The notes below the pieces were generated by a model, which saw nothing but the letters and a program-made list of their open reading frames with translations, was not told the origin of the DNA and made no database searches. From a virus, in the IMG/VR virus record IMGVR_UViG_3300046557_000287, positions 1 to 55,212 of that record: a DNA stretch of 55,212 bases. One strand, 5' to 3'. Positions 36,940 to 46,566 of this stretch are shown piece by piece (positions within the stretch are counted from its first letter, which is position 1; the number at the start of each line of letters is the position of its first letter). A program made the translations under genes and the position numbers.

Positions 36940-39180
36940 CTATCCCCCACTCACTCCGGTATAGACGTCGAGCCACGATGTGGCAGCGTCCAGAACGGCG
37001 AACCAGTCATCGTTGCCGTCGTTGACGGTCTGCCAGGTGCGGCCGGCGGATCCGATGGCGCCACCAATGGGGCGGTCGACCTCCACCAGCGGGACAGTCC
37101 AGGTCCGGTCGCTGTATTCGGCGTAATCGACAACGGGCGCTTCGGTGACGTCGCCCACCTGGACGTAGGCGTCACGTTCGCCCCAGAGCGACGGCCACTG
37201 AAGTAGCAGGGTGTTCCCCGTCTCCAAGAGCCACCACATATCCGCCAGATCCTGCGCCGTCTCGGTGACCAGCGTCATCGTGCCTTCACGCGACGTGCGG
37301 ACGTCGGAGATGACGATGGGACGAGCACGGCCGCGGATGGGGTTGATGCCTTGCCGTGCTTTCCTCGTCCACGCCGGCGCCCCGCCCCGGGCGACAACAG
37401 CCGTCGTCTGACGCGCTGGCAAGCCGGGATCCTTGAGGACAACCTCCTCCGGAGGAGGCTCCGGAATGACGATGGCGTCGGATCCAGTTGCCCGGTAGGC
37501 AGGCAAGGTTGTCCACACCTTCAGGTAGTACGTGACTTCCTGCCCTAGTGGCGCCTCGTAGTCCTCCACTGCGGCCACGTCGCCAGTGATGGGTACGGCG
37601 GTGAGGTCCCCGGACGAACCGCGGACGGCCGTCATCGAGCCGTCGGGGGTCATTCGCGACAGGCTCCACGTCGCGTAGCCGCCAGTGGTGAGCCCCTGAA
37701 TGGAGATCTGTGCCCCATAGGTGTCCGGATCCGGATCCGCGATTACCGCCAGACCGCCCGGAACCAGCTGCACCTCGTCCAGGTATACGGGCTCACCCGC
37801 AGGAAGCGACGTGATCCTGATGCCGATAGACAGGGTCGCTGACCCAGTGGGCGCTACGACAGACGTAGGGAGCGTGTACCAGCCGTTACCTGTGGACGGA
37901 GCCAGCAACCAACGCATATCCAACGACCGCATCAGCGCGCCGGTTGCGTCGTACCACGCGAAGACAAAGGTGATGTATCGGTAGTCAGTAGAGAGAACCC
38001 TGTGCACGCGGGGCGTCAACTGGTACGCCTGGCGTGGCGTCACGGGGACTCTGGCCGCAAGCTCCACCAGCGCGTCAGTTCCTGTGCCGTCGACCCGGAG
38101 GGACGCTATCCCCTCCCATGCGAAGTCGAGGGAGCGGCTGATGGTGCAACCGCTGACCGCAGTCCAGCCGCTGGTGTCCACCTCCATGCCCTGCGTGTTG
38201 TAGCCAAACAGGGAGCCAGCGGGTACCGGTGCCAGCCGAAGCAAAATCTGGTCCACATTCCACGTCTGCCCCGCGGCCGTTGCCACAGGGCTGAACGCAA
38301 CACGTGCTTGAGTGGCGCCGGCTGGAGCCGTCCCGATGACGCTGCAGCGGGTCATGGAGGTCGTCGATGACAAGATCCACGGTTGTGACTGACGTGTGCC
38401 CACGACTACGCCGCCAGCGTCGTACCAGATCAGCTGCACATTGAACTGAAGCGCGGTGAGGCTGGGCTGAACCCACGCAGTCACGACGTATTCCAGGCCC
38501 GCCACCACAGGCACGAGTCCCGTCAGACGGGCCTCCATGGCTCCTGCAGTTACGGACGTCAGGGCGAGTGAGCACCAGCCTTCGAAGCTCACCGTCGACG
38601 AGCGGCTGACCGTCGTGTTCGTTACCGCGGTCCAGCCTGCAGCGTCGACCTCCATCCCCTGCACTCCGTATGACAGAAGGTTGCCCGCGATCCAGTTTGG
38701 AGGCCCGAAACTGGCTATATCCATGGCGACAGCGCCCGCGGCAGTCATGCCAGACACTGTGACTGTCACTGATGCGTACAAGGCTCCAACAGGCGCCGTC
38801 GCAATGAGGATCGGTGGCGGCGTGTTCCATCCGGTCGTGTTCACCAGCGTTGTGCCGGCGGACGTCACAGAGCTGAGCGCCGTACCGCCGGTCACTGCTG
38901 CGTACCAATCGACACGCACCGTCGCCGTACGGCCAGCAACGGCCGTGATGTTGGCGAGGTACGCGTAGGCCGTGTACTCCTGACCCGCCGTCACGGCCAC
39001 CCTTGCGGATGTGGTGGCCGTGACTACTCCCGCTGCAGTTGCTGTCATTCCGAGCGAAGAGGCGCCCGAATAGAACCGGGTGCTCTTCGACAGCGTGGTG
39101 TTGGCTCCCGCAGTCCAGCCGCTCGTATCCGTCTCGATGCCGCTCGTGTTGGCGGGCAGTAGGTTCGTGGCTACGCTCAT
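36940..39180 (-). CDS. Large minor tail protein with three carbohydrate-binding-like modules
   Basis: 746 residues. Three tandem modules of about 155-160 residues start NLLPANTSGIETDTSGWTAG, LLSYGVQGMEVDAAGWTAVT and LFGYNTQGMEVDTSGWTAVS, each with a CBM-like jelly-roll pattern. The C-terminal part (RARPIVISDVRTSREGTMTLVTETAQDLADMWWLLETG) looks like a distal tail domain. Likely binds wall polysaccharide. The start is in the last codons of the upstream gene. Confidence 0.8.
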   Translation of the reverse strand: MSVATNLLPANTSGIETDTSGWTAGANTTLSKSTRFYSGASSLGMTATAAGVVTATTSARVAVTAGQEYTAYAYLANITAVAGRTATVRVDWYAAVTGGTALSSVTSAGTTLVNTTGWNTPPPILIATAPVGALYASVTVTVSGMTAAGAVAMDIASFGPPNWIAGNLLSYGVQGMEVDAAGWTAVTNTTVSRSSTVSFEGWCSLALTSVTAGAMEARLTGLVPVVAGLEYVVTAWVQPSLTALQFNVQLIWYDAGGVVVGTRQSQPWILSSTTSMTRCSVIGTAPAGATQARVAFSPVATAAGQTWNVDQILLRLAPVPAGSLFGYNTQGMEVDTSGWTAVSGCTISRSLDFAWEGIASLRVDGTGTDALVELAARVPVTPRQAYQLTPRVHRVLSTDYRYITFVFAWYDATGALMRSLDMRWLLAPSTGNGWYTLPTSVVAPTGSATLSIGIRITSLPAGEPVYLDEVQLVPGGLAVIADPDPDTYGAQISIQGLTTGGYATWSLSRMTPDGSMTAVRGSSGDLTAVPITGDVAAVEDYEAPLGQEVTYYLKVWTTLPAYRATGSDAIVIPEPPPEEVVLKDPGLPARQTTAVVARGGAPAWTRKARQGINPIRGRARPIVISDVRTSREGTMTLVTETAQDLADMWWLLETGNTLLLQWPSLWGERDAYVQVGDVTEAPVVDYAEYSDRTWTVPLVEVDRPIGGAIGSAGRTWQTVNDGNDDWFAVLDAATSWLDVYTGVSGG

Positions 39181-39338
39181 CCGCCGTCTCCCACGCCGTC
39201 GCCTTCACCCCGCCGCGGAATGGTGTCCATATCTACCGGGGCTTCCGTCGGAGGCGGAGCCGTGTAGATGGGCGACTCCGTGGGCTCCTCCGGCTCGGGG
39301 TCCGTGGTGTTGCCCTCGTCGGCCGTTGCCTCACTCAT
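39177..39338 (-). CDS. Small acidic Pro-rich protein, 53 residues
   Basis: MSEATADEGNTTDPEPEEPTESPIYTAPPPTEAPVDMD. ATGA overlap with the tape measure and overlap with the next gene. Disordered and acidic, found between tape measure and distal tail genes. Possibly a small structural or assembly factor. Confidence 0.6.
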   Translation of the reverse strand: MSEATADEGNTTDPEPEEPTESPIYTAPPPTEAPVDMDTIPRRGEGDGVGDGG

Positions 39339-42300
39339 GAGTTCCACCGTCCTGTGTTGATGGCTGCGGCCGTGCCCGACTCATGCAGCTCAATTTGGGT
39401 GTCGACGATCTCTGTGATTTCGCGGTCCCCGACGAAGACCCGAACGTCAGCGTGCAGCTCTGCGGGCCCGCTGCTCCGTCCGGCGCTTGCGCGGAGGGTG
39501 TCCCACTGAGATCCAGTGAAGACCGGTTCTGGCCTCCCGGTCCCGTTCGCTACAAGGGAGAGACCTTCGGGAAGGTAGCCGCCCTCGTCGTACCAGTGGG
39601 GGCTACGCGCCTGCCACTGCGAGAGTGCGGAGGCAGGAGAGCCGTAGCGGCTGTCGATGTAGCCGAGACCCCAACGAATCTGCGTCGCGTAGTTGGTCAG
39701 CCAGTCGGAGCCAGCAGACGCCATCTTCGACGCGGGGAGTGCCTGCGGGATTCCGTAGGCGCCCGACGATGGGTTGCGAGCGCGGTAGTTCCACCCGCTC
39801 TCACCGTTCCAAAGGGTCTTCAGCGGACCGAACTGCGAGGCTCCCCAACCGTGCCGGCTGAGCTGACCCTTCGCGTAGTTCTGGGCTGCGCCCGAAGCCT
39901 GCGCCCCGTAGCCTGCGCCGCCACCCGCCAGGTACGCCATGGGGTCGACCGCGCGGCCGTTAACCCGTGCCTCCAGGTGGAGATGCGGGCCAGTGACGTT
40001 GCCCGTCGCGCCCACGCGCCCGATGACGTCGCCCTGATGGACGGACTTGCCGACCGACGTCAGGAGCTGACTCATGTGCGCATACAGCGACGACAGTCCC
40101 CCGCCGTGGTTGATCATGGCGTGTATGCCGTACGGGCCTCCGCTCGTCGCCTGCGAGACGCGACCGTCGGCAACCGCCTTGATGGCGGTTCCGACTGCGG
40201 CCGGAAAGTCTAGGCCTGTGTGATGCCCGGACGACCACATTGAGCCGGCAACGCCGAACTTGGTCCCGTAGGGGACGTTCACGGGCTTGGCCCACTGCCC
40301 GTTGCCGCCTCCCGAACCTCCCCCGCCGAAGCCGAAGACGTTGAGCGCCTTGTCCTTCAGGGCGGACAGCATCTCGCCCGGGATCTTGGCCACAGACTTG
40401 GACCATGGGTTGGTCATCAGCGGCTCAAGCTGGTTCTTGATGAAGCCAGTTGCCTTGTCGAAGACCTTCGAAGGGTTCGCGTAGTCCGCTGCGCCGGAGA
40501 TGAAGTTTCCGACGTCGTTCCCACGGTCCTTGAACCAACCGACGATGCCACCGTCCTGGAACGCTGACATCCCGCCGGCTATCGCACGCTGAACGCCTCC
40601 AACGCCACCTGAACGGGCCGCAGCATTCCAGGAGTTGATACGGTCTGCGCCGATTGCGCGCGTCCACTCCGGGCGCATTACGGCTTCGCCGCCACCGACC
40701 GCGATAACGCGATCGTCACGGCCAGGCGAGTAGCCGGACATGATGCCGCCCTCGTGGAACCCCTTCAGGTCCATTGGCTTCAGTTTCCCGACGCCAGTAA
40801 TGGACGCTACGTGATTCCAGAGGGGGACAATTCCCTCGTTATACACGTGGGAAATCACGAAGGCGACAGGCTTCTTCGCAATGTCGGCTACCTGATCCCA
40901 GTGCTTTTTGATGCCGTCGCGGGCTGTCTTAAAGGCTGCAACCACGGGACCCATAAGCGCCCGGACTTTATCCATGGGTGGCTTGACGCCCTTTTGGTAC
41001 AGCCAATCCGCCTTGTCGGCAATCCATCCGAAGACAGGGCTGATCGCCTTTTCCCAGAGCCATTTCGCCATCTCGCCCAGCAGCTGGAGCGCCTTCTTCG
41101 ATTCGGCCATGGCAGGCTTGATCGCCTTATTGTAAAGCCATGTCGCCTTGTCGCCGATCCACTGGAACGTAGGCTTGATGGCCTTTTCCCACAGCCACGT
41201 TGCCTTATCGCCGATCCACCCAAAGGTTGGACTGATGACCTTTTCCCAGAGCCATTTACCGATTGCACCCAGCGCCTGAAACGCCAGGTAGGCGGGCAGG
41301 AGGAAGAGCGTCACCAGCGCTGTGAACAGCAGTTTCGCCGCCTCCCCGATGAAGGAGAACGCCGGACCGATCACGTTTTGCCAGAGCCAGACGGCTATGT
41401 CTGCGATCTTCTTTATCGCCCACCAGATGGCATCGAACGTGGGCTTCAAGATCACGTTCCAGAGCCACAGGGCGACGGCTGCAATTGCGTGAATCGCGCC
41501 GTCGACGATCGCACGGAACCAATCCCAGTGCGTGTAGGCGTAGATGACTGCTGCGACGAGTAGAACGATGATGAGGATTATGGCCTCTATCAGCGGGACA
41601 ATGCCCGTCGCCTGCAGCGCAACGGCCCAGCCGGAAGTAACCAGCGTGGCGGCTGCGATGACGATTTCGTAGAGTCCCATGGCGACGGCAAAGGCCGCCA
41701 TTCCCACCGCAATTGCCTTCTGTGCGAAGAAGAGACCCCACAGAACCTGAACGAATCCAGGTGCGTTCGTTGACAGCCACGAAATGGCCTGGAAAAGCGG
41801 ACCCACGACAGCGAACATGGCGGACGAGAGAGGTGACAGAGCCTGCGCAACGTCGAGTGCGGCCGTCAGGATGTCGCCCAAGAATTCTGCCAGCCCCGGG
41901 GACGTGTCCTTGACGTACTTCAGGAACTTCTCGAAGTCAGGTGAGCCTTTAAGGCTTGTCCCCCAGCGTGCGAACCGCGCCGTGATGTCGTCCGACTTCT
42001 TCGCGATCCCATCCATGTGGGGAAGGAACGCGTCGATGATGCCCGCAACGCCCTTGATGACGTTACCGAACGCGACGCCGAAGCCGACAACGGCAGGCTG
42101 GACGCTTTCCTTCAAATCCGCCTTGAAGCCCTGCCAGAACGGCGTTTTCATCTGCGCCGACGCCTTGTCGTACAGCGTCTTCACTCCAGCCGCTGCGCCA
42201 AGCACTAGCGGTGTGAAGCCAGGAAGCGACGCCTTCGCGCTGTCCACTCCGCGCGTGAAGAGCGGCAGCACCTCCGGGTGAAGGCTGCGGGACCACTCCT

Positions 42301-44020
42301 TGAACGCCGACGTGAGCCCGCGGGGGCCGGCGATGGAGTCGAAGAGTGCGCGCTGCTCCGGCGTCATCTTCGCGAGCATCTTCCGGTACTCGTCCGACTT
42401 GGTGACAGCCTTCGTCGTCGCGTCGACGCCGGAAAGCCGTGCCGACTCCACGCCCCGCTCAGCAGATGCGATGGACTCTGCAGCAGAGACCTGCGTATTC
42501 GCGGCGTTCTGGACTGCGTCGCTGAGTGCGCGCTGAGCGTCGACGACCGTCTGTGCTGCGTCGACCTGCGCGCGGGCGGATGCCTGCTGTACGTCGGCGA
42601 GCGCCTTGACGTTGTCGATGACGTCGCGCTGTGCGTCGACCACACGCTGAGTCGCAGCCTTGACAGCGTCGTTACCTGCGACGCCCGCCTTCCGCTGCTT
42701 CGCTGCCTCCTTCTGGAGGTCGGCGTAAGACTGCTTCTGCTCTTTCGCGGCCTGGACAGCTTGGTCGTACGTCAGCTGTGCGGCTTCGCGCTGAAGGTCG
42801 GTGGCCATCGGGTCGGCCAGAACCGCGTTCAGGTCTTCTTGTGCTTGCTGGACGCGAAGCGTCGCAGCGCGCTGATCGAGCGCGCCGTCAGTGAGCTTGT
42901 CGTTCAGCGCCTTCAGTTGCGCTACAGCGTCAGCGCGCGCCTGCGTGAGGTCGAGCTCAGCCTGACGTGCGGTGCGCTGTGCGTCGGAGAGCGAACGCTC
43001 CGCGCGCTCCACCGAGTCAGCTGCCTGCCGGCGCTGGTCCGCGGCCCGCTGGACCGCCTGCGCGACCCCTCGTTCGGCCGTCTCCACCTGGCGGTTCGCC
43101 TGTGCGATGGACTGCGCGGCCTGACGGTGGGCGGAGGCCAAGGTGGACTGAGCGCCCGCTAGCTGTAGCGCGTGCTGCGCCGCCTGCGTGTTGCTCTTCG
43201 CGCTCGTGTCCGTCGCCTGCGCGGACTCCTTCTCTGCAGCCTTCTTCGCCTGCAGCGCTTCCGTAACGCCCTTGATGGCGGGAATCGCGACGAGGGCAAG
43301 ACCGCCCAGACCGGCACCTGCAGCCGTCGCCATGGCAGCGACGCCACCCAGACCAGCGGCCAGCGCGGGACCCAGCGGGATAGCCGTCAGGATGGCGGCC
43401 TGAATGCTGAGCGCCAGCAGCGCGCCCGTTGCCTGCGCCGTGTCGGCGTGGACACGGATCCGTGGCTCACGTGCGTCGACTGCGGCAATTTCCGCCTGCA
43501 GTTCCGCCAGTGCTGCGCGAGCCGTCGCCGTGTCTGCGCGGACGGCTACGTTCGGGTGGTTGGCACCCAGCCGCTTCAGCTCCGCTTCGATCCGCTTCAC
43601 TTCCGCGGCTGCAGCTGCCACGTCGACGTCCACGCCGATGCGCTTGTTGCTGAGCGTCTCCATGCGCGCCCGCAGCCGTGCCAGCTCCGCGTCAACTCCG
43701 GTATCACTCAGCCGGATATCGAGCTTCGGCATGGCCTTGAACGCCGCTTCGAGCCGCCGGCGCAGGGATCCGGCGAAGGCTCCACCTACGTCGGATCCCT
43801 GGCGCGTGGCAGCACGCTGAGCAGCGGTACCGCCCTGCGTGACAGCGCTGGGGATGGAGATGACGATGTTGCGCGAAATCTCGTTGCCCATGCGCTCGCC
43901 AGCTTCACGGCCGACGCGGTCCGCAGCCGGAAGTACAGCCGCCTTCAGTCGACTGTGAAAGTTGGTCACGAGGGGAACGACGTCTACGGCAGCACTGCCG
44001 ACGATGTCCAGATCTGCCAT
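39335..44020 (-). CDS. Tape measure protein with M23 peptidase and lytic transglycosylase domains
   Basis: 1561 residues. Long Ala/Gln coiled coils (residues about 90-560), hydrophobic stretches around 800-900, and Trp-rich repeats (WLWEKxIxPxFxWIGDKA) near 930-1010. M23-like: HHTGLDFPAAVGTAI ... INHGGGLSSLYAHM ... GPHLHLEARV. Transglycosylase-like: GPLKTLWNGESGWNYRARNPSSGAYGIPQALP. Sets tail length and opens the wall. ATG 44020 preferred over GTG 44023. Confidence 0.92.
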   Translation of the reverse strand: MADLDIVGSAAVDVVPLVTNFHSRLKAAVLPAADRVGREAGERMGNEISRNIVISIPSAVTQGGTAAQRAATRQGSDVGGAFAGSLRRRLEAAFKAMPKLDIRLSDTGVDAELARLRARMETLSNKRIGVDVDVAAAAAEVKRIEAELKRLGANHPNVAVRADTATARAALAELQAEIAAVDAREPRIRVHADTAQATGALLALSIQAAILTAIPLGPALAAGLGGVAAMATAAGAGLGGLALVAIPAIKGVTEALQAKKAAEKESAQATDTSAKSNTQAAQHALQLAGAQSTLASAHRQAAQSIAQANRQVETAERGVAQAVQRAADQRRQAADSVERAERSLSDAQRTARQAELDLTQARADAVAQLKALNDKLTDGALDQRAATLRVQQAQEDLNAVLADPMATDLQREAAQLTYDQAVQAAKEQKQSYADLQKEAAKQRKAGVAGNDAVKAATQRVVDAQRDVIDNVKALADVQQASARAQVDAAQTVVDAQRALSDAVQNAANTQVSAAESIASAERGVESARLSGVDATTKAVTKSDEYRKMLAKMTPEQRALFDSIAGPRGLTSAFKEWSRSLHPEVLPLFTRGVDSAKASLPGFTPLVLGAAAGVKTLYDKASAQMKTPFWQGFKADLKESVQPAVVGFGVAFGNVIKGVAGIIDAFLPHMDGIAKKSDDITARFARWGTSLKGSPDFEKFLKYVKDTSPGLAEFLGDILTAALDVAQALSPLSSAMFAVVGPLFQAISWLSTNAPGFVQVLWGLFFAQKAIAVGMAAFAVAMGLYEIVIAAATLVTSGWAVALQATGIVPLIEAIILIIVLLVAAVIYAYTHWDWFRAIVDGAIHAIAAVALWLWNVILKPTFDAIWWAIKKIADIAVWLWQNVIGPAFSFIGEAAKLLFTALVTLFLLPAYLAFQALGAIGKWLWEKVISPTFGWIGDKATWLWEKAIKPTFQWIGDKATWLYNKAIKPAMAESKKALQLLGEMAKWLWEKAISPVFGWIADKADWLYQKGVKPPMDKVRALMGPVVAAFKTARDGIKKHWDQVADIAKKPVAFVISHVYNEGIVPLWNHVASITGVGKLKPMDLKGFHEGGIMSGYSPGRDDRVIAVGGGEAVMRPEWTRAIGADRINSWNAAARSGGVGGVQRAIAGGMSAFQDGGIVGWFKDRGNDVGNFISGAADYANPSKVFDKATGFIKNQLEPLMTNPWSKSVAKIPGEMLSALKDKALNVFGFGGGGSGGGNGQWAKPVNVPYGTKFGVAGSMWSSGHHTGLDFPAAVGTAIKAVADGRVSQATSGGPYGIHAMINHGGGLSSLYAHMSQLLTSVGKSVHQGDVIGRVGATGNVTGPHLHLEARVNGRAVDPMAYLAGGGAGYGAQASGAAQNYAKGQLSRHGWGASQFGPLKTLWNGESGWNYRARNPSSGAYGIPQALPASKMASAGSDWLTNYATQIRWGLGYIDSRYGSPASALSQWQARSPHWYDEGGYLPEGLSLVANGTGRPEPVFTGSQWDTLRASAGRSSGPAELHADVRVFVGDREITEIVDTQIELHESGTAAAINTGRWNS

Positions 44021-44472
44021 CACGCCTCCTGCGTCTGATTTCTCAGCCGCGGGTCAAGTGCGCGGCGCTGCTCGTCCGTCAGGCCCAATCGGGCTGCGGA
44101 CTTGGGGGGAATCCCGGGGCGTGGAGTCGGTGTGAATTCCGGCGGCTTAGCGCCAGTTGCCGCAATGGCCACACTGCGGCTAAGCGTTATTTCGTCCTTG
44201 ATGCTTGCAAGAAGCATTTCGACGCCGCTCCATGCGGCTTTGTCCGGGCGGTACTCAGCTCCGGGCGTTGACGGGGCGCGTTCCTCCGCCTCGTTGCGCA
44301 GCGCGGTTTTCGTCGCGCTCTCTGGCTGCAGATGCTGAATCAGGATCCGCAGCCGGCGAAGTGAAAGGCGCCCGCGGTAGACGTCCAGGAGGTCGATACC
44401 GCGGAACGCCAAGTCAGCTTCTAGCGCCTCCGCGCACGAGTCGAGGACTTGGAGCGTCCACCAGACTTTCCC
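44020..44472 (-). CDS. Tail assembly chaperone, frameshift extension (GT)
   Basis: The extension is read after a -1 slip at GGGAAAG (44466-44472): KVWWTLQVLDSCAEALEADLAFRGIDLLDVYRGRLSLRR ... It is made only as a fusion to the 44421-44741 product. An internal TTG exists but no ribosome site supports it. The fusion works as chaperone for the tape measure. It ends 4 nt into the tape measure start. Confidence 0.85.
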   Translation of the reverse strand, partial: GKVWWTLQVLDSCAEALEADLAFRGIDLLDVYRGRLSLRRLRILIQHLQPESATKTALRNEAEERAPSTPGAEYRPDKAAWSGVEMLLASIKDEITLSRSVAIAATGAKPPEFTPTPRPGIPPKSAARLGLTDEQRRALDPRLRNQTQEA

Positions 44473-44741
44473 GGGGTCTCTCCCGTGGACTCCATGGCCG
44501 CAGTGGTGAACGCGTTGATCTCGTCGAAGGTGGGGTCAAGGTCGAGGAACACCTGAACGTCGTCCTCGTGGAGGACACCAGCCGCCCACGCGTCGTAGTC
44601 GCCAGCGCGAAGCGCGCGCAGGTACGACGGGCGCCAGTGGTTGGCAGGCTTGATACGGAGGTCGACGCCGTCCAGCGGGACGGTCGCGAACTCCTCGGTG
44701 GCCTCGTTCTCCTGGGCCTCAGCTGGGGTGATCTCAGTCAT
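44421..44741 (-). CDS. Tail assembly chaperone (G)
   Basis: 106 residues. MTEITPAEAQENEATEEFATVPLDGVDLRIKPANHWRPSYLRALRAGDYDAWAAGVL. Ends in a basic tail past the slippery site. AGGAG precedes ATG. Confidence 0.85.
   Translation of the reverse strand: MTEITPAEAQENEATEEFATVPLDGVDLRIKPANHWRPSYLRALRAGDYDAWAAGVLHEDDVQVFLDLDPTFDEINAFTTAAMESTGETPGKSGGRSKSSTRARRR
44466..44472 (-). other. Programmed -1 frameshift site
   Basis: Heptamer G GGA AAG on the minus strand in correct phase. The slip joins the two chaperone frames, about 45 nt before the zero-frame stop. Confidence 0.85.
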
Positions 44742-44795
44742 GCGCGCGGGTCTCCTAAGTCAGGGAATGGCTGCGCGGGTCGAAGTGCGATGGAA

Positions 44796-44832
44796 AGCGG
44801 AGCCCCGGACCCGCGCGGTACAGGGCTCCGCT
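44796..44832 (-). terminator. Hairpin after the major tail gene
   Basis: Stem AGCGGAGCCC / GGGCTCCGCT, 10 bp; no U-run. May dampen read-through so that the tail tube protein is made in excess. Confidence 0.6.
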
Positions 44833-44838
44833 TGTCAC

Positions 44839-45429
44839 TCACGGCGTGGGGAAGAAGGAACTGACGTCCACGTCGCCGTAGTCAATGGAGCGCTTCACTG
44901 CAGGGGCGTTCAGTGCACCCTTGTAGAACTTGAAGGTCATCTGAACGGCCATGACGTCGCTCGTCTGCGGCTGCTCGTCGCCCCTCTCCGTGACCTTGCC
45001 GTTCGGCATGTAGAGGCGGTTTCGCTTGTCGCCGTCAGCGGTGTCGAAGACGAACGCGTAACGCAGGTCCGACGGCTTGTCGGGCAGGGCGTACGTGACG
45101 GTGCCTGCGGTTGGCGACAGGGAGGCAATGGGGACGTTGTCGTACAGGGCGCGGACAAGAGGGTTCAGCCCCTCCAGGAAGGTGACCTGAAGGCTCTTCA
45201 CGCTCTTCGTCATGAGGGTTCGGATTGGCTCCAGAGAGCCAGCCGCCTCAACGTCCTTCGACTCCTCTTCGATCTTGAAGAGGCCGCCCTCCGTGGTGAC
45301 CCAGCCCAAATTCACCCACGGGGTCGCCGGGTCGGAAAAAGCCGTCGGGGAAGTCGTGTTGATGGGCGCCGCGTAGACGAGATAGTCAGTCGCGCCGAAA
45401 GTGAGATCGGCATTGCGGGTATCCGCCAT
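44839..45429 (-). CDS. Major tail protein
   Basis: 196 residues. MADTRNADLTFGATDYLVYAAPINTTSPTAFSDPATPWVNLGWVTTEGG, strand-rich tail-tube fold, with SLQVTFLEGLNPLVRALY and MAVQMTFKFYKG. GGAGGC precedes ATG 45429. Flanked by hairpins, as expected for a highly expressed gene. Confidence 0.85.
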   Translation of the reverse strand: MADTRNADLTFGATDYLVYAAPINTTSPTAFSDPATPWVNLGWVTTEGGLFKIEEESKDVEAAGSLEPIRTLMTKSVKSLQVTFLEGLNPLVRALYDNVPIASLSPTAGTVTYALPDKPSDLRYAFVFDTADGDKRNRLYMPNGKVTERGDEQPQTSDVMAVQMTFKFYKGALNAPAVKRSIDYGDVDVSSFFPTP

Positions 45430-45453
45430 GATGCCTCCAGGGCATACGAGAGG

Positions 45454-45477
45454 CCCGAATGCCGGAAGCAATTCGGG
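45454..45477 (-). terminator. Small hairpin before the major tail gene
   Basis: Stem CCCGAAT / ATTCGGG, 7 bp with 10-nt loop; may attenuate or be an RNA-processing site. Confidence 0.45.
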
Positions 45478-45492
45478 TAAAGGGTTTGGGGG

Positions 45493-45861
45493 TTACGCGG
45501 CCCGAAGGCTCACGGTGTAGGCGGCGCCACGTCGGTGGATCGCCTCGTTCGCCCACGGCTGGCGCGACGGCCCGGAGTCGCATCGGACATCGCGGATCAC
45601 AGCAGCGCCCACAGGTCCGCGGAGAAACAGCAGTGCATCACGGACATGGCCAGCAAGCGTGCGTGCCTCGTCGGCCGTGGCAGCGAAGACGTCGACGGCG
45701 ATACGGGGACGCATCGAGAACCGCTCGTCCGCTCCCCCGACGCGCTCCACGCGGATCACGGGGAGGACGTCCTCCAGGTCGGCCGGAGTCTCTGCGCAGC
45801 CAAAGGCGCCGAAAGTGGCTTCGGCCCACGGGGCTAGAACGCTCTCGATGTCAGCCGCCAC
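45493..45861 (-). CDS. Tail terminator protein
   Basis: 122 residues from GTG 45861. DLEDVLPVIRVERVGGADERFSMRPRIAVDVFAATADEARTLAGHVRDAL matches small tail-terminator proteins. Overlaps the upstream gene by 11 bp. Confidence 0.72.
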   Translation of the reverse strand: MAADIESVLAPWAEATFGAFGCAETPADLEDVLPVIRVERVGGADERFSMRPRIAVDVFAATADEARTLAGHVRDALLFLRGPVGAAVIRDVRCDSGPSRQPWANEAIHRRGAAYTVSLRAA

Positions 45862-46213
45862 TATGCGCCGCCTTCACGGCGTCGATGGCTTTCTGAAGAG
45901 GCGCGTAGCGCGGGACTCGTCCGTCTCCGTGCTCCACACGCCAGGCGTGTCCTGCGGTGTTGATCAGCCGCGCGCTCGCACGCTGGCGGGGCTTCCCGTG
46001 AAACGGAACGTTTTTGTAGATCGCCCGGACTTCGAAGCCGGCCCGGTAGAGACCCGGGTGCTTGTCCTCCTCCGGGTCGCCCGTCGGAGACACAGCCTGT
46101 GCGGCGGACATGAGCTTTTCCGCAGCAGCGACACACGGCGCCTGGAGCCAGGGCCTCGTCAGCATCTTGCCGATACCGGAGTATCGGCCCGTGTACTTCG
46201 AGCGGTACGCCAT
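45851..46213 (-). CDS. HK97 gp10-like tail-component protein
   Basis: 120 residues. MAYRSKYTGRYSGIGKML ... HAWRVEHGDGRVPRYAPLQKAID. Position between head closure and tail terminator supports the call. AGGAGGT precedes ATG. Confidence 0.65.
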   Translation of the reverse strand: MAYRSKYTGRYSGIGKMLTRPWLQAPCVAAAEKLMSAAQAVSPTGDPEEDKHPGLYRAGFEVRAIYKNVPFHGKPRQRASARLINTAGHAWRVEHGDGRVPRYAPLQKAIDAVKAAHSGG

Positions 46214-46566
46214 CAGCCAGTCACCTCCTGGAGTGCGGCCTCCATGTGGGCCAGGGACGTCAGCGGGAAGTCGAGCGGGCGCCCGATCACCTCGTAGGTC
46301 TCGGAGCCGCGGAGGATCTGGTCCGACGCGCGCACGTCCGTCCCCAGCGGGGCGAAGAGCACGCGGCGAGTGGTCACCGTCGTCGAGGCGTCGTGCAGCT
46401 CCGACGAGCTCCCTACGGTCACGCCGTAGGGGCTCATCACTGCACAGCCGCTGACGGTGATCAGCACGGGCGGACCAGGGATCCTCGTGCCCGTGGAGTC
46501 GCGCGTGGGAGTGCCGGGACGCTTGATGGTGATCGTCTCCGCCATGAGCGACGCTATGAGGCTCAT
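46213..46566 (-). CDS. Head closure protein
   Basis: 117 residues. MAETITIKRPGTPTRDSTGTRIPGPP ... VLFAPLGTDVRASDQILRGSETYEVIGRPLDFPLTSLAHMEAAL is typical of head-tail stopper proteins. ATGA and TGATG overlaps on both sides. Confidence 0.72.
   Translation of the reverse strand: MSLIASLMAETITIKRPGTPTRDSTGTRIPGPPVLITVSGCAVMSPYGVTVGSSSELHDASTTVTTRRVLFAPLGTDVRASDQILRGSETYEVIGRPLDFPLTSLAHMEAALQEVTG

Noticed and set aside
37211-44023. Many plus-strand frames opposite the tail genes
   Set aside because: Antisense shadows; codon pattern follows the minus-strand genes.
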